Of a stretch of 64,000 bases of DNA, positions 12,596-25,700 are shown piece after piece (position 1 is the first letter of the stretch; each line of letters begins with the position of its first letter). The position numbers and the translations under genes are program-made. This DNA is from Oryzias latipes. Its lineage: Eukaryota; Chordata; Actinopteri; Beloniformes; Adrianichthyidae. The DNA is taken from positions 3,937,240 to 4,001,239 of the forward strand of contig NC_019859.2 in assembly GCF_002234675.1 (NCBI RefSeq). The letters are read 5' to 3'. The notes beneath the pieces are model-generated. The model was not told the origin of the DNA and made no database searches. It saw nothing but the letters and a program-made list of their open reading frames with translations.

Positions 12596-15045
12596 AAAAG
12601 GTTTGTTATTTTTTTCTCTAAGACATGAATGTTGTTTGACTAACTACATTTGAAAAATTTGCTCTCTTTCTCCATCACACACTTGTATTGCTGTGGAAAT
12701 ATCCTGAATACAGGAGCATATTTCAGAAAGAAAATCACTTATTTGAATAAATACATAGATACAAAGGAACTATAGGCTGCAGCTATAAAATTTCAAAATA
12801 AGAGTTTAAAGAAGAAAGACACGTGATGAGATGTGCTTCTGAAGAGCTGCCCTTTTCTGATGTTTTATTTCCGATTTCAAACAGGCAAACTTCACACTGA
12901 CGTCCACCTTCCTTGATCCAGACAAGAAGGATAGAAATGAAGGATTCGACAGCAACATAGCTCTAAAGTGGTGCACAGCAGATGAGGATAAAATCAAATG
13001 AAAAACAAACACAGTTCCTAAAGTCATAAGTGAGAAAACAACAAAAATAAAAAGAAGGCAACGTAAAAGGTCTTTGGCCCTTACAATGGCTGCACAGTTG
13101 AGCAAAACAAACAAATTATATTGAGAGGAAACTGAAAGCTGACCAGAACAGGAGTTCTTCCTGACTAGAACAGAAGTTTGCAGAAGAGTTTGAGGGACGA
13201 AGACGTCCGAGCTGCCAGAAGGTTCAATGAAGTTTTGCCGCCTGGGAGGAAGATTTCCTTACAGCGGTGCAAAAGAATGACACAGAACCAGCAGCCATGT
13301 AAGCAAAACACAAATGGTGAAGTCTTGTTTTTTTCCAAATTTGGGTTTCCTATCGTTTTTGCATTGATCTTTGTAACATTAAACATACCATCCAACATGA
13401 TAGCAAAACAAGAAGATTTAAACAAAGTCTTTTTATCCACCAGGAATGTTCAGAGTTCTGTTATTCATGAGCAAAACATCTGAAGCTTTTACTTTTGAGA
13501 CAATCTAGAAGAACATTTTTCCTTTAATGACTCCCAAGGATTTCCGCAGGCAGCTTCGCAGAAACATCTCGCTACACTGATGAGACACTTTTTGCTTGTT
13601 TTACGTAGGTTGAAAACTATAGAAGCAGCGAATAGTTTACATGGAAACGTGACCGACATAAAAGTCAGCTGACGAGCTATATCAACAAGTCAGGAAGATA
13701 AATAAAAATCGTTCATGATGAGAACATTACAGAGTAGTCAGTATGAAGCATGGAAACCTCCCGTCCCCTCAATCTAAGTATTCTCAATTTGAGATTATAT
13801 GGATTCAAAAGAAACACAGGAGCAATATCATTCAACAGAACCTCTGTTTTCCTGCTCGGGTGAATCTTTTCTCAACATTGTTTCAACAGCAGAAAGACAG
13901 AAAACGCCTCTTTCCTCTCAACATAAATAATGAACATCTGCTCTCAAGGTTTAAAAATATATATATATATATATATATGTCTCTATAGTTCAGGATCCTA
14001 TAGGGGATTCTGCTCAAACAGATGCAGCTCAGATCTGCTTCTTTGATTAGCAAACTTTTCTAGGAGTTTTATGTTTTCCTTTTTCACATTGAGGCACTGT
14101 TTTCTGCTAGTAAGCACATGAATATCAGCTTAACTGATGCCTATAGCTGGTAAAATCTGGACTAACATAACAATTAGGCCTCTTTCAGTCCAAACGCTCC
14201 TCACTGAGCAGATTTTTGCACAGAAAATTCTTTTTAACAAAGATGCATTTTTAATATTTAGCCCACCTTTTTAAATTCCTAAATGTTAGCAAAAAAAAAA
14301 AAAAAAAAACATAAAACGAATAAAATGTTATTTCTGAGGAGTTTTAGAAGCAGGTTTGTGTTTCTGTGATTTCCTGTTCCTTATATACAAGCATGAAGAT
14401 GAGCCAAAGCACTTCTGAGAGTTCAGTCCCATCCTGAACTGCTCTCTATGATGTTTACATATATAAACATCTAGATTTGACGCTTGAGATCAATGTAGAA
14501 TCTTCCGCTGAAAACGCTCCATCGGGTCTTAAGTTCTTCTGAATTCTTCAGACTAAAATCTGCTGAGAAATTACCCACCCCTCCCCAAAAAAGGTTAGAG
14601 TCCACGGTCGGCCATCTTTAAACTTTCATTATCATGGGGTGAGGCAGGAGCTGACGAGCTGAAGGGGATCATAAATATGACATCTGTCATTTGGTTTGTT
14701 TCTGGTCAGTCTTATTCCTTCCTTTTTTTTCAGGATTAACTTCAGGAAGAAGGAAAAAAAAAGTCCTAACTGAGCTGAAGAGCAGAAGAAGTGCCAGGTG
14801 AGGATTTTGGAACGTTTTGGAATGAAGGCAGTAAGAAGCAGAGAAGTTACCATTCATGGTTCACTTCAGGAGGACGTCACGATGAAATAAAAACAAAGTC
14901 AAACAGATTGTTGAGATCAGCATAAAGGAGAAAAACGGTGATTGGCTGCTGCGCCTGATCTTCACAGCAGAAGTCTGATTTGGGGCGAGAGGTCGGACTG
15001 CTGCGTTGCTGCGCTGAAGAATGGTCAGAGGGCCTTCTCCTCCTG
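12596..15045 (-). other. 3' UTR of ero1b and the gap between the convergent genes
   Basis: No coding exon is seen. On the minus strand an AATAAA occurs at 12864-12869, leaving fewer than 300 bp between the inferred transcript ends of gpr137b and ero1b. The stretch has a short TA repeat near 13,960-13,980 and an A tract near 14,290-14,310. The minus-strand UTR extent is inferred. Confidence 0.4.
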
Positions 15046-18000
15046 TTACCCCTTTTCCTTCAACATCAAGCGGAAGTTATGGAGCTGGTGTATACTGGTG
15101 GATAACCTGCAACATGAATATGCAAATTTCTGATTCATCTTTTAATTTGATGTTACATTTAAATTGATGCCTTAGTCACAACTTCCCTTACGAGGGGATA
15201 AAGGGCGTCTGTGGGAGAAAAATGGTCCAAGCCTGTGCAGGTAACACCGTGGCGGTTCTACATTAACTTACTCCCCCAGGCATGTAACCCAGTACTACAA
15301 CCCCCCCCGGACAACCCACCTACACGGGTCAGCCCCTCGTATGGGTGCGTGCGGCTAAGGCATGAACTGGTGAAGCGGTGAGGTCACGTACCTGGCGAAG
15401 GCGTTTATTAAGGCCACAATTTCGTGCCTTGTGAGCTGGAACCCCTTCGACGGGCTGTGCTCTGGAAGGTTCTGGATCTCCTTCTCGGAAAAGAGGATCT
15501 TCAGCGCCGTGCCCAAACCCTGAGTCTGCGTCAAACACACATGAGCAAAGGAGCGTTTGAATCCAGCTGCTCTTAAAGCAAGGAGCGGAAAACTTCATGG
15601 TTGAATGTAAAGGGTTCTATATGAACAAACTGTGAGTTTATTTGAAGGGAAAGTTGATTTGGTTCAGGCAGGTTAGTCATCTGTTTTATAAGAACCATGC
15701 ATAACTTGTTGTATTTTATTAATAAAACTACAATTATTAATACATTTTCAGAAAAGCTTTGCTAGACACCAAAACAAAAAAAAGGATCAAATCAAAATGC
15801 AGTCAGATCATCCTCATTTTCAAACAGGAAATAGATTTTTGATCCTGCTGCTCTTTTTCCTGTTTCGCTGGGGGGGGGGGGGGGGGGGGGGGGTTGGTTT
15901 TAAGATAAGAAGTCAACAGGGGAAGATTGGTCTAAGGGCTTCATATTCCGCTTTGGAATCCTAAGAATAAGACTTTTGAGACACTTGGACCCCAAAGCTC
16001 ATCATTTCTGTGCAGACTCCAGGCAGAGTTCAATCATAACTGGACCAAAAGTTCAAACATTCATTTCAAAAGACAAATTCTATTAGAAACTTTCAATAGT
16101 CTGAAGCCAAATTTCAGATTTTATTTCCTAATTTTCATCATGTCATGTCATTTTATGATACATTATGTATCAACAAAAAATAAAAATAAAATAAAAATCA
16201 CGGTTTGGATCGGTAAAATGGAGAAAACAACGAACAAAAGAAAAGAAAATTAAAATCTACAATTTTTTTAAAGCTTCAAAACATAGATATAGTATATGTA
16301 AAGTACTTCAAATCATACACACACAGAAACAAATGCTTTATAAAATTATTTGCTCATTTAGGCCTATTTATAAAGAATAAACATTAATGAGATCTTTGAA
16401 CTCGAGATATTTGGTCATATAAAAGATACCCATATAAACAAAGCTGCAGTACACCTGTGTGTCCAACTGAGGCGAGTAATCCGTACGGATCATCCGTGAT
16501 CCGTTGCACCCCTAAAAAATGGCGGTCAATATCGGAGCTACAGTTTTGCGCCAGATTCCAGCTGAGATGGGGAAAACGAAGACGTGCATTAATGTATTTG
16601 TCTAAAAGTGGATCCATCAGAATGGGGCGGAGAAGAGAGACGTCAACCCGCCATTTCAGCTGCTGCGTCACAACTGAGAGCTTTTTCAACAGTATTTGCC
16701 CCTGATTCACTACAAACTGAATAAAAAAATACTCTTTAAGCTTAACTTATTCTATACATGCCCTCCGTCATCAGAAAAATGCTACAAGGACATGCTAAAA
16801 AAACACAGTTTTCATTAGAGTGGGTCTTTGAATTGTGCTTTTTTTTAAATACCAACTGACTAGTATTCAGCAAATGAAAGCAACTGTGGGGTCAGAGGTG
16901 AAAGCACTTTGCTTTACCATTAGATCAGAAAGAATAAACTTCACCTGCTACTGTAATAAAAATCTTAGAATAAATTTCAGACACCTCAGAGGCTCACAGC
17001 TGAGTGTTCTGAGTCAAAACTCAAACCTATTCTCTCTTGTTGTCAAGCTAAAGAAGTTGCTAAAGTTTGATCTAAAAAAAAAAAGACGTGAACATCGACA
17101 GCCTCACTTGCAGTTTGCCCCACAGTCGACATTTGCTGCAGCCCACACAGTCCATGATCCTGGAGATGTTTTTGAAGTGGAGGCGGAATTCCTCCTGAAG
17201 AAACAAAACATTCCGATTTTAGAAGGACATCCCAATAAACCATATTCATAGTGGCTCAAATAAATGTAAATCCAGAGCCACAGATTGGACACATGCTGTG
17301 CATTCTCAACTTTACTGGATGGATAAAAGATAAATAAAAATAAAAGGTTAAATGAAGTAAAACCAAATATACCCTTCCCAAAATATACTGAACCCTATAA
17401 ACATAAAAAATACAAATAATACTAAATTAAGACAAACGTTCTTAATAAGTGAGATATTTTATTAACATTCTAGATTCTCGTAGAACGACCTGCTGGTTTA
17501 ACTTTAGCCCATGTTTTCTAAAAAAAACTACTATTTTTAAATGTTGAAATGTCTTAAGTCACTGAATGACAGGAGCTTCCTCCATGATTTACCTTTAAGG
17601 TTTTGGCTTCTATTTTGTTTCCAGCAAACATGGACTTCTCATCAAAATGCATCGGGAAAGTTCTGGAAAAAGAAAATACAGCAATCATAAGCAAGTCCTA
17701 AAACTTCTACTTGTTCAAGTCATTTCAGAAACATTGAGAAAAAACAAAAATATAACAATAACATTCTTTAAAATACAGAGTTTATGATAAAATGATAAAG
17801 ATAACTGCAGCAATAAGCAGGAGGATTAGCGAAAGATGGCTGATTTAAAAAAAACAAAACCTTTTTTTACATTAATACCGTTCTCTGGCTTAAATACTGA
17901 TTTAAATGGGTTTTACAGCCACTGGAATATTAGCATTTAAACATTTTCAAGCATTTTATAGACGAGACGCCATTAGTGGCTGATGACATTTGGAAAAAAA

Positions 18001-21000
18001 AAGGCTAATTAGTTGGGAAAAAAACAAAACAACTATTTTGGCTATGCCTAAAAAAGAACATCAGATTTTTCTGTGAATTTAATTAAATAGTTTTAGACGG
18101 ATTTCAGAAAACAAAAAGACTTTTTTATTTGAACAAGCTGAATGACTTTTCTAAGCTGGAACAGTCTGAATAAAGTCACCACATCCCACCTGTGGTCTGT
18201 CAGTTTCTGTCCAAGATGATCAAATTAAGACATTTTCATGGCAGCGTCTTATTCAGGATATGAGCTGGAATGATGTGGTGCATTTACATTCAGTTACTGA
18301 CAGTCTTTTTACTTGTACAAGCTTCCGTTTGGTGAGGTCATCAGGAGGCGTGGCCTAAACGTTCATGGTTACGCAGCTGACACTCAATTATATGAGGCAG
18401 TGTCTACCGACGACATGTGACCCATTCGTGACCTTCTCCGATCATCTTTTGATCTATTGAAATGTGTTCCTAGTAGTCTTTTCATTATGATTATCCGGTT
18501 ATACGGCACTGTTTTTCCGGAAATAGTTTAATCGTTTCTGTAGAGCGCCTGTGGTTCAGTAGAAATTCGCCTCTCCCGCTAGCTCAAAGCTTTCCCCACC
18601 CCCAACCTAACTTAACCGATGCAAGAAAAAAATTGGCGAGCAATTTTGGAGCCTATCTGGATTTTATTACATTTTTACTGTTGTTTTTCATTCATTTGTT
18701 TATTATTTTTTTCATTTACTTGTTCATTTTGTGTCAGGCACTTTATGGTGTTCTATAACCAAAGTTGAATTTAAATTTAAACCCAACACCTTTCTCTCTG
18801 TAACTCTGAAGTTGTGTTGGTCAGAATTATTAATCTGGAGGTTTTGGCTCCAGCTGATCAACATTTCCACGATTCAGTGATATTTTGCTGCGGCTTCAGT
18901 TCAGAAAAGGTGCAGGATCCTTACTTGATCTTGTTAAAGATGCTCAGCAGGAGCTCCTTGGTTTCTCCGTCCTCCTCAGCGTTTCCGGTGTACAAGTTGA
19001 CGATGGCTCGCTCGAAGTACGGCGCCACCTTGTAGAGAGCCCGCAGCTCGATCAGGTACAGGAAGTAGAGGTTTTTGAGCCGGCGGGTTCCCTCTCCCTT
19101 CGTCTCTGCCGTGTCAAAGCGGAGGCGGAACTCCTGGATGTTAGGGCCCCAAACCGCCCGGCCCCAGCCCTCTGTCAACACAAACACCACCTCCTCACGT
19201 GAATCCGTCTCATTTGGATGATTCCAATCGTTACAAATTCTTATTTGACGACTGGCAGGTATAAGACAAAAGAGACGTGAGCTGTACCGTCCAGCAGGTA
19301 CTCCGCACACAGGTGGATGTTGATGCTGCTGTGGAGGCCGGAGATGAGACGGTAGAAGACCCTTTTCTCCAAACACAAACCTGGGAGATGGTAAACATTA
19401 ATGTTCACAACAATTTTTTCTAGCTTGACATAGTTGCTCCATGCTAATTTTTGCTACTTAAAAGTTTAAAAAGTATCCAAAACCATACATACAGTGGGAT
19501 TATTTGGGACACATTTGTCTTTCAGGCAAATAAAGTACAGATTTCAACTTTTGAAATCAGTGTGGACTTTTAATTTTCATAACAAAAGATTTTATAGTCA
19601 AGATTGAGACCAAAAATCTGGAAGAAACTGTGTTTTTTGGTTACAACGGTTATCGCGTTGAGAGGTTTAAGCGGTGGAGAATTTATGAAAGACACATCTC
19701 CAGAAAGAAATTAAGGAGATGTTACTGGGCAGCTTTTAATCCAATTTATCTAACTATCTTGTTTCATCAAACAAGAAGTTCTTGAAACTCATTTGGTTCA
19801 AATTTTGGTTTCTTCCATCGTACAAAAATTGGGTTTCTTAGAAACCTCAAAGAGTCACAACAAATCCTCTTTCCCTGCCTTCATAATGTGGTTCTCCTCC
19901 TCATCAATCCTCTTAAATAGTTATCTGCTCTGACGTGGTTTTGCCCTGCAGAGATTTGAAATGTCACTTTTGTTTAATGTCCTTCCTGAACAACAGGAAT
20001 GTCTCACTTCTGAAGTAAAAATCAGCCTTTACCTCCAAGAGTTTTTGCAGGAAAGATTTAATAAAATAAAAATACTGACTGAAGTCTTAAAATAGATGAA
20101 TTCCTGCTTGAAAACACATAAAGTGCCACTGAGCAGAAATGTTCTTCACTTTGGTTTGACAGTCTCTCTTCCGCTGTGAAGTTACATCACTTCTGGTATT
20201 GGATTTCTCTCCCCACCACTTCCAGATATGTGTGACGCAACCCGTTCAAAGATCCCAGCCAACGCAGACGCAGACAACGCAGACGCAGACAACGCTCGGG
20301 CTTCCTTCCTGATGCATTGAAGGAAACTAGAAATGTCCCACAAATATCAGGAGAGCCTCACCTTCAAGCCAGTCGTAGAAACCTTCTCCTGCAACAAAGA
20401 GGAAACGGCGGATTGTTTGACACGACTAAACGTACGTTGATGTAAAAATGTGTGTCTTTCACTCACCATCATCGTCTCCTGAACTCGTGGCAGCAAAATA
20501 AAAATAAAAAAGGGAGAAGAAAAAAACTTTGATTCTTTTTCATAAAAAACTCAAAACTGGATGTAAACAGAAATATAGTGTTTTCAAAATATGTTTTCAG
20601 TAACTAAATACAACCAGACACTAATATAATAAAATATTTGTAGTATTAATTTGCAAAACAATAATTATTAACATCAAAATAAAAGATTTTCTGTTCATTT
20701 TTTTCCAAATATATTCCAAAACAACACAATCGCTGAGGCTGAGCAGCTTTTCCCAGATGTCTGAGGCATTGACCTCTTTGCTTACTCAGCAGTGGTTAAG
20801 ACATCCAGGAATTGAATGTGATTGTATGAGGAACTACAGCGGGACATGCGAACACGGCCGGCAGAGGCCGACGCTTCAGACTCACCTCGGCTGGGGGCCA
20901 GAGGGTTCAGAGGTCGGTACACTGATCTGGGTCTGTGGGTGGAAAAACAAACTGAAGTGAAATCATTTAAGATGACCCTCCCCAAAAAAAAAATCATTCT

Positions 21001-22750
21001 TCTTGATATTTTTAGGAATTTAACAATCTGTGTTCTGTGGTTTGTTTGTAAATAATAAAAGGCAGTGTGCCCATTTTTATTCCTGTTCTCAATTTAAAAA
21101 AAAAAAATAGTAAACAACAATAAAATAATTTTGACCGGAGTAAAAAAAAATCAAAAAGCGTGGATGTTGTGCTGTGAGGACGCGTCCTTTGGCCTCACTT
21201 GAAGCAGTTTTCCTCATAGATGCTGTTCCAGACTCTCCAGGCAGAAGGACCTTTGTAGCCGGTGTATCTCTCCGGGTTCAGCAGCAGATCCACATATTCT
21301 GCATCTGGAGACGTCTCATCTGAAACACAGGCCACACTTGGCGTTTAGTAACAGCAACTGGAACCTGTTTGTTTGGTGACGGCATCGATGTGAAGGCGGA
21401 AAAAAAAAAAAAGTCTTTATTACTCAGACAGCTGCTGTAATCAGATTACACTGTTCCTTCTTTAAGCTTTGAGAAAGCAAACTCTGCACTTTGACAACTA
21501 AATAAATAATAAATAAAGTTAGAGAATGGCTCCCCTAGTGGTTACTTGATGAACTGCAAATCTCCTAAAAGAATTGTTTTGGAATCGATTTCAATCCAAA
21601 ACTTTCTGAGACTTGACCCCAGTTGGCCAAAATTAGCTCCTTAATCATCAACAATGAACAATGTTGTACAAATTAAAAAAGCAATAAAAATATTCTCTGC
21701 AGTTTTAAAGGGCTTTGGAAGCTAAACCATACAGAATTTAGTGTGCTTTAGATTAAAGATAGAAATACAAATAAAAAAGAAAGTTTCTAAAACAGACAAG
21801 TGTGCAATAAAATAAAATAAAAATATAAAAAACAACAGCAACAATAACAATTTTAATAATCCTCACCATCCAGCTCACAGAAGTGATCCTGAGCATCGTC
21901 ATGTCTTGTCCAGTCAGCAAAAGCTTCTTTACTTTGGTTACTGTAGCAGGAAAAGTATTGAAAATAAAGGTTGTTATTAAGAATGGATGACATTTGTAAA
22001 ATAAAATCAACAACATGCAACACATTTTTTTGTAAAGTTACATAAATGTACACTAAAAATACATTTTCTTGTAAAGTACTGCCAATTATGGAAAACTAAT
22101 CCGGTTAACAGAGACGCAGATTTGGGAAGCGTTTTGGATCATATCTGGAGGTGAATCAAGAAACCAAGCTGATTAAATCAGATCTAACAGTTTTCACTTT
22201 TCTCTTAACATTTATTTGATATACTTAAGAGGAGTAAAAATAAATAAACCTTTTCCTTTAAGTCTATATTCATTTTCAATGTTTTAACCAAACCCAAATA
22301 CAAAAAATGAAATGGATCTCTGATAGAGTTACAGTAAAACTTGAATGTGCTCTAATAACCCAGTCAAAGTGGGGAACCTGGTAAACCTGAACAAACTGAT
22401 GCAAAGTTACAAAATAGAATAAATAGAAAGGTGTTGGTGTGAGCTGCAGAGGACCTTCCAGGTGTGAACGAATGCACCATTTTACATGTGTTGAAGCAGT
22501 TTCCTGGAGTCTAATCAGATCTTAAAGAACCAGAAAACTCTACGGACAAGTGTTTTTAAACAACACAGGCTTCATTTTCTGTTTTTCCAGTTATGCCAGG
22601 CGAGCAGCTGTATTGTTGTATTTCTGCACAAACTTGTAGGAATTGTAAAGTCTGATCAGCTTCCAGTACGGATCTGGCAGCTGCTTGAAAGAAAAGGAAA
22701 GTTTTTCTAAGGAAACGTTTTCGGCTCTGAAAATAAGCGGGTCAGTTTAA

Positions 22751-22789
<39 letters not shown>

Positions 22790-25700
22790 GGATCGCGGTC
22801 TCACCTCAGGGTGCTGTTGATGGCTCCCAGCTCTTTGGCCTGCTCACACTCCTGCATGTCGACCATGGTGCTGGGCGCCTGCGAGTACTGAAACAGAGTT
22901 GGATTCATAACGTCAGTGACATGGCTGCAGAGATTTCCAAAAGTATCGGAAAATGAAGACTGAACGGCTGTCAGACACATTTTCCTATAACTGTAAAGAC
23001 AGGATCATATGTTTTTTAAACAGTTTTTGTTCTGATTTAACTCAAAGCAAGTCTGAACCTGAAACATCAGGTGTGCAACTTTGTGGCTTTGAAGACAAAT
23101 GTCAAAAACCGTAAATTGTTTTTTTTTGCAGTTTTAGTTCTTTTTGTTAGCTTATTAGGTTTTGTGGTGGATTATTATTAGAATATGCTTAAAACATGTA
23201 GTAAGTTCTGCAGCACAACACTTTAGCTGCTGTCTAGAGGAAAAGTATTTAAAGTTTGGAATTTATATTTATTTAGATTTTTTTTCTAAAATTGAAATTT
23301 GAACTTGATGTTTTGTAATGCTTATATTTAATAGTAAAAGGAGAATAACGAAGGTGCAGCAAAGTTATACTGATAGAAAATTTTCTACATATTTTTATTC
23401 AAGTAAATCTGCTGCAGCAGGAGGATCTTATTTAACACAGGGGGTATTTTATTTTGAAAGGAACTTGTAAATGCGGCTTTTAAAAATAAAAAAAGGATAT
23501 ATATATATAGGAAAAACATAACATTGATATACAATTGTAAATATCTCACAGCTACATTTCTATATGGATGGCTTAATGGCTACAAAAACAGCCTTTTAAG
23601 TTGCACCGGTAATGTTAGGCTGGGGGTGTGAGGGGCTGTAAGTTAGCAGGAGAGTGTGTAAACAGAGAGCTTTCAGCAACTGGGGGGAAAGCTAAAGGGG
23701 GGGGGGGGGGGGGGGTCAATGGTCCCGCCCACAACTAGAATTTGCAATGAACTACTGCCGCTCTGCAGAAACTATGTTCTTAATAACTACAAAGGCCTTT
23801 TTGATTTGGGGTAAAACGGCATAATGAAAGCGACACAGGATAATTACACTTTAACCCTTTGGAGGCTGGAACCCCATTCACACAGGACAACAGTTAGAGG
23901 TTTTGATGGTAAGTTTGCATCATCCAGGTGACTTTTGCACCAACACAGTCGCGCTCGACTGAGACTGAAGATGCTTCAGCATTGGACAACAAACATGAGC
24001 AGACGGCAGGTTAACATTCAGCTCTCAGCGTAGAAAACGATGCTCCTCCACAGAACAGTCTGCTTGTTCGGTCTGGATTCGTCTGCAGACATGGGAAGAG
24101 CTGGAGCTGATACAGCTGGTCACACGCTGCACCACAGAGGTCACAGCAGCTCCATAGGTGCAGGGACGGGCATCAGCTGGGTTCAGCTACTGGCTGCACG
24201 CCCGTCATTTTATGTGGCTTTGAGCGGCAACATTTCCATTCAGCCAAAAAAAGATGATGGGGCTGATTTTTCACACCAACATTTACTTTTAGGAGTCTCT
24301 AAAAATGATCATATTAGCATCGAGTTGATTAGAGATTTCTGTCTCAGAATCACAACATCATCTATTTTATAAAACTTCACATTTAGCTTCATTAAATGTC
24401 TTTGTTTTTTTTTGGTTTAGGTCAGCTGACCTCACATGAAACGGCAACAGGAACGTTGCAGATTATTTATTCATGCACAGAAAACAGAGTCACGCCACTG
24501 ACTGCACTCATGCAAAAGAGCAGCCATTCCAGTTGGGCTTTTCCTAGCAGAAACAAAAGGGTAAAAGCTTTTTTTATGTTTGTTTTTGGAAAGATTTCTG
24601 ACGATCAAAAACAAAAAAAATAACTTACGTTTATGGAGTTAAGTTTAGTTTTATGGAGCAAAATGAACTTTTCTGATGAAATGTTCTAAATGTAAATTAC
24701 TGCAAACATGCTATCAAATGAATGAACTCAGTAGGGGTGGGATTATATAAGCTTGCTTCTTCCCACTCCTTTTCAAGCAATAAATCAAGCTCTACTTAAC
24801 TTTAGTTAATGATCACTGTATTTAATTAAGCAAATGTGATTTAAGTGACTTTTTTGTGTTGTTTTATTTTTTGTCTTTTTAAACAATGCTTTTCAACATT
24901 TCAGTAACGAGTTTGATAAATGTGTGTAATTTCTTTATTGCTTTGACTATAATGCTTGAAATAAATCAATAAATCAAAATCAAATCAAATGAAATCAAAA
25001 TTTTGTTTCTGGATTAAATCTGTTCGACTAAGTTTTTAGGACTATTTTTTACAGTTTCTAAAGAAAGTAAAAACCATATATAAATGTATCCAATGGAAAT
25101 GCAGAAATATAAAGTAAATACTTTTGTTATTTACTTTTACCTTGTTGTAGTTTCCAGACTTAATGCCGTCAGGGACTTTACTCTGTAGAACAGATTGGCA
25201 GATACACAAAAGGACATTTAAAGAACAAATACTGTGTGTGTGTGTGTGTATTTCTTTATCTTCTGTTACTTTTTCATTTTATAAGTCATATATATAAATA
25301 TACATGTATATACGTGTGTGTGTTTGTACATAGATATACATTTCTTTTGTCCCATTTAGCTTGACTGCTGTAATTGAACCAATCAGAAAAATAAAATAAA
25401 AACTAATTTATGTCATGATCATTTCATGACATCAGAAGTCTGAGGTTTGATCTGCGAAATTACCGTATTTTCCGGACTATAAGTCGCCCTTTTTTTCATA
25501 GTTTGGCAAGGGGTGCGACTTATACTCCGCAGAGACTTATATTAGAACTAAATTGAAATAAATACATTGTTAACCCTCCTGTTATGTTCATTTGTGAGGA
25601 AAAGAGATGATGTTCCTGGGTCAATTTGATGTATGAGGTATGTTAAGTGTTAAGAGTATGTTAAGTGACTCAGAGAATCAGCAAACCTTTTTTTACAGTA

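Noticed and set aside
16440-16700. Possible exon or element in the ero1b intron around 'atccgtacggatcatccgtg'
   Set aside because: It resembles one end of a common fish DNA repeat, but the other end and target duplication were not found.
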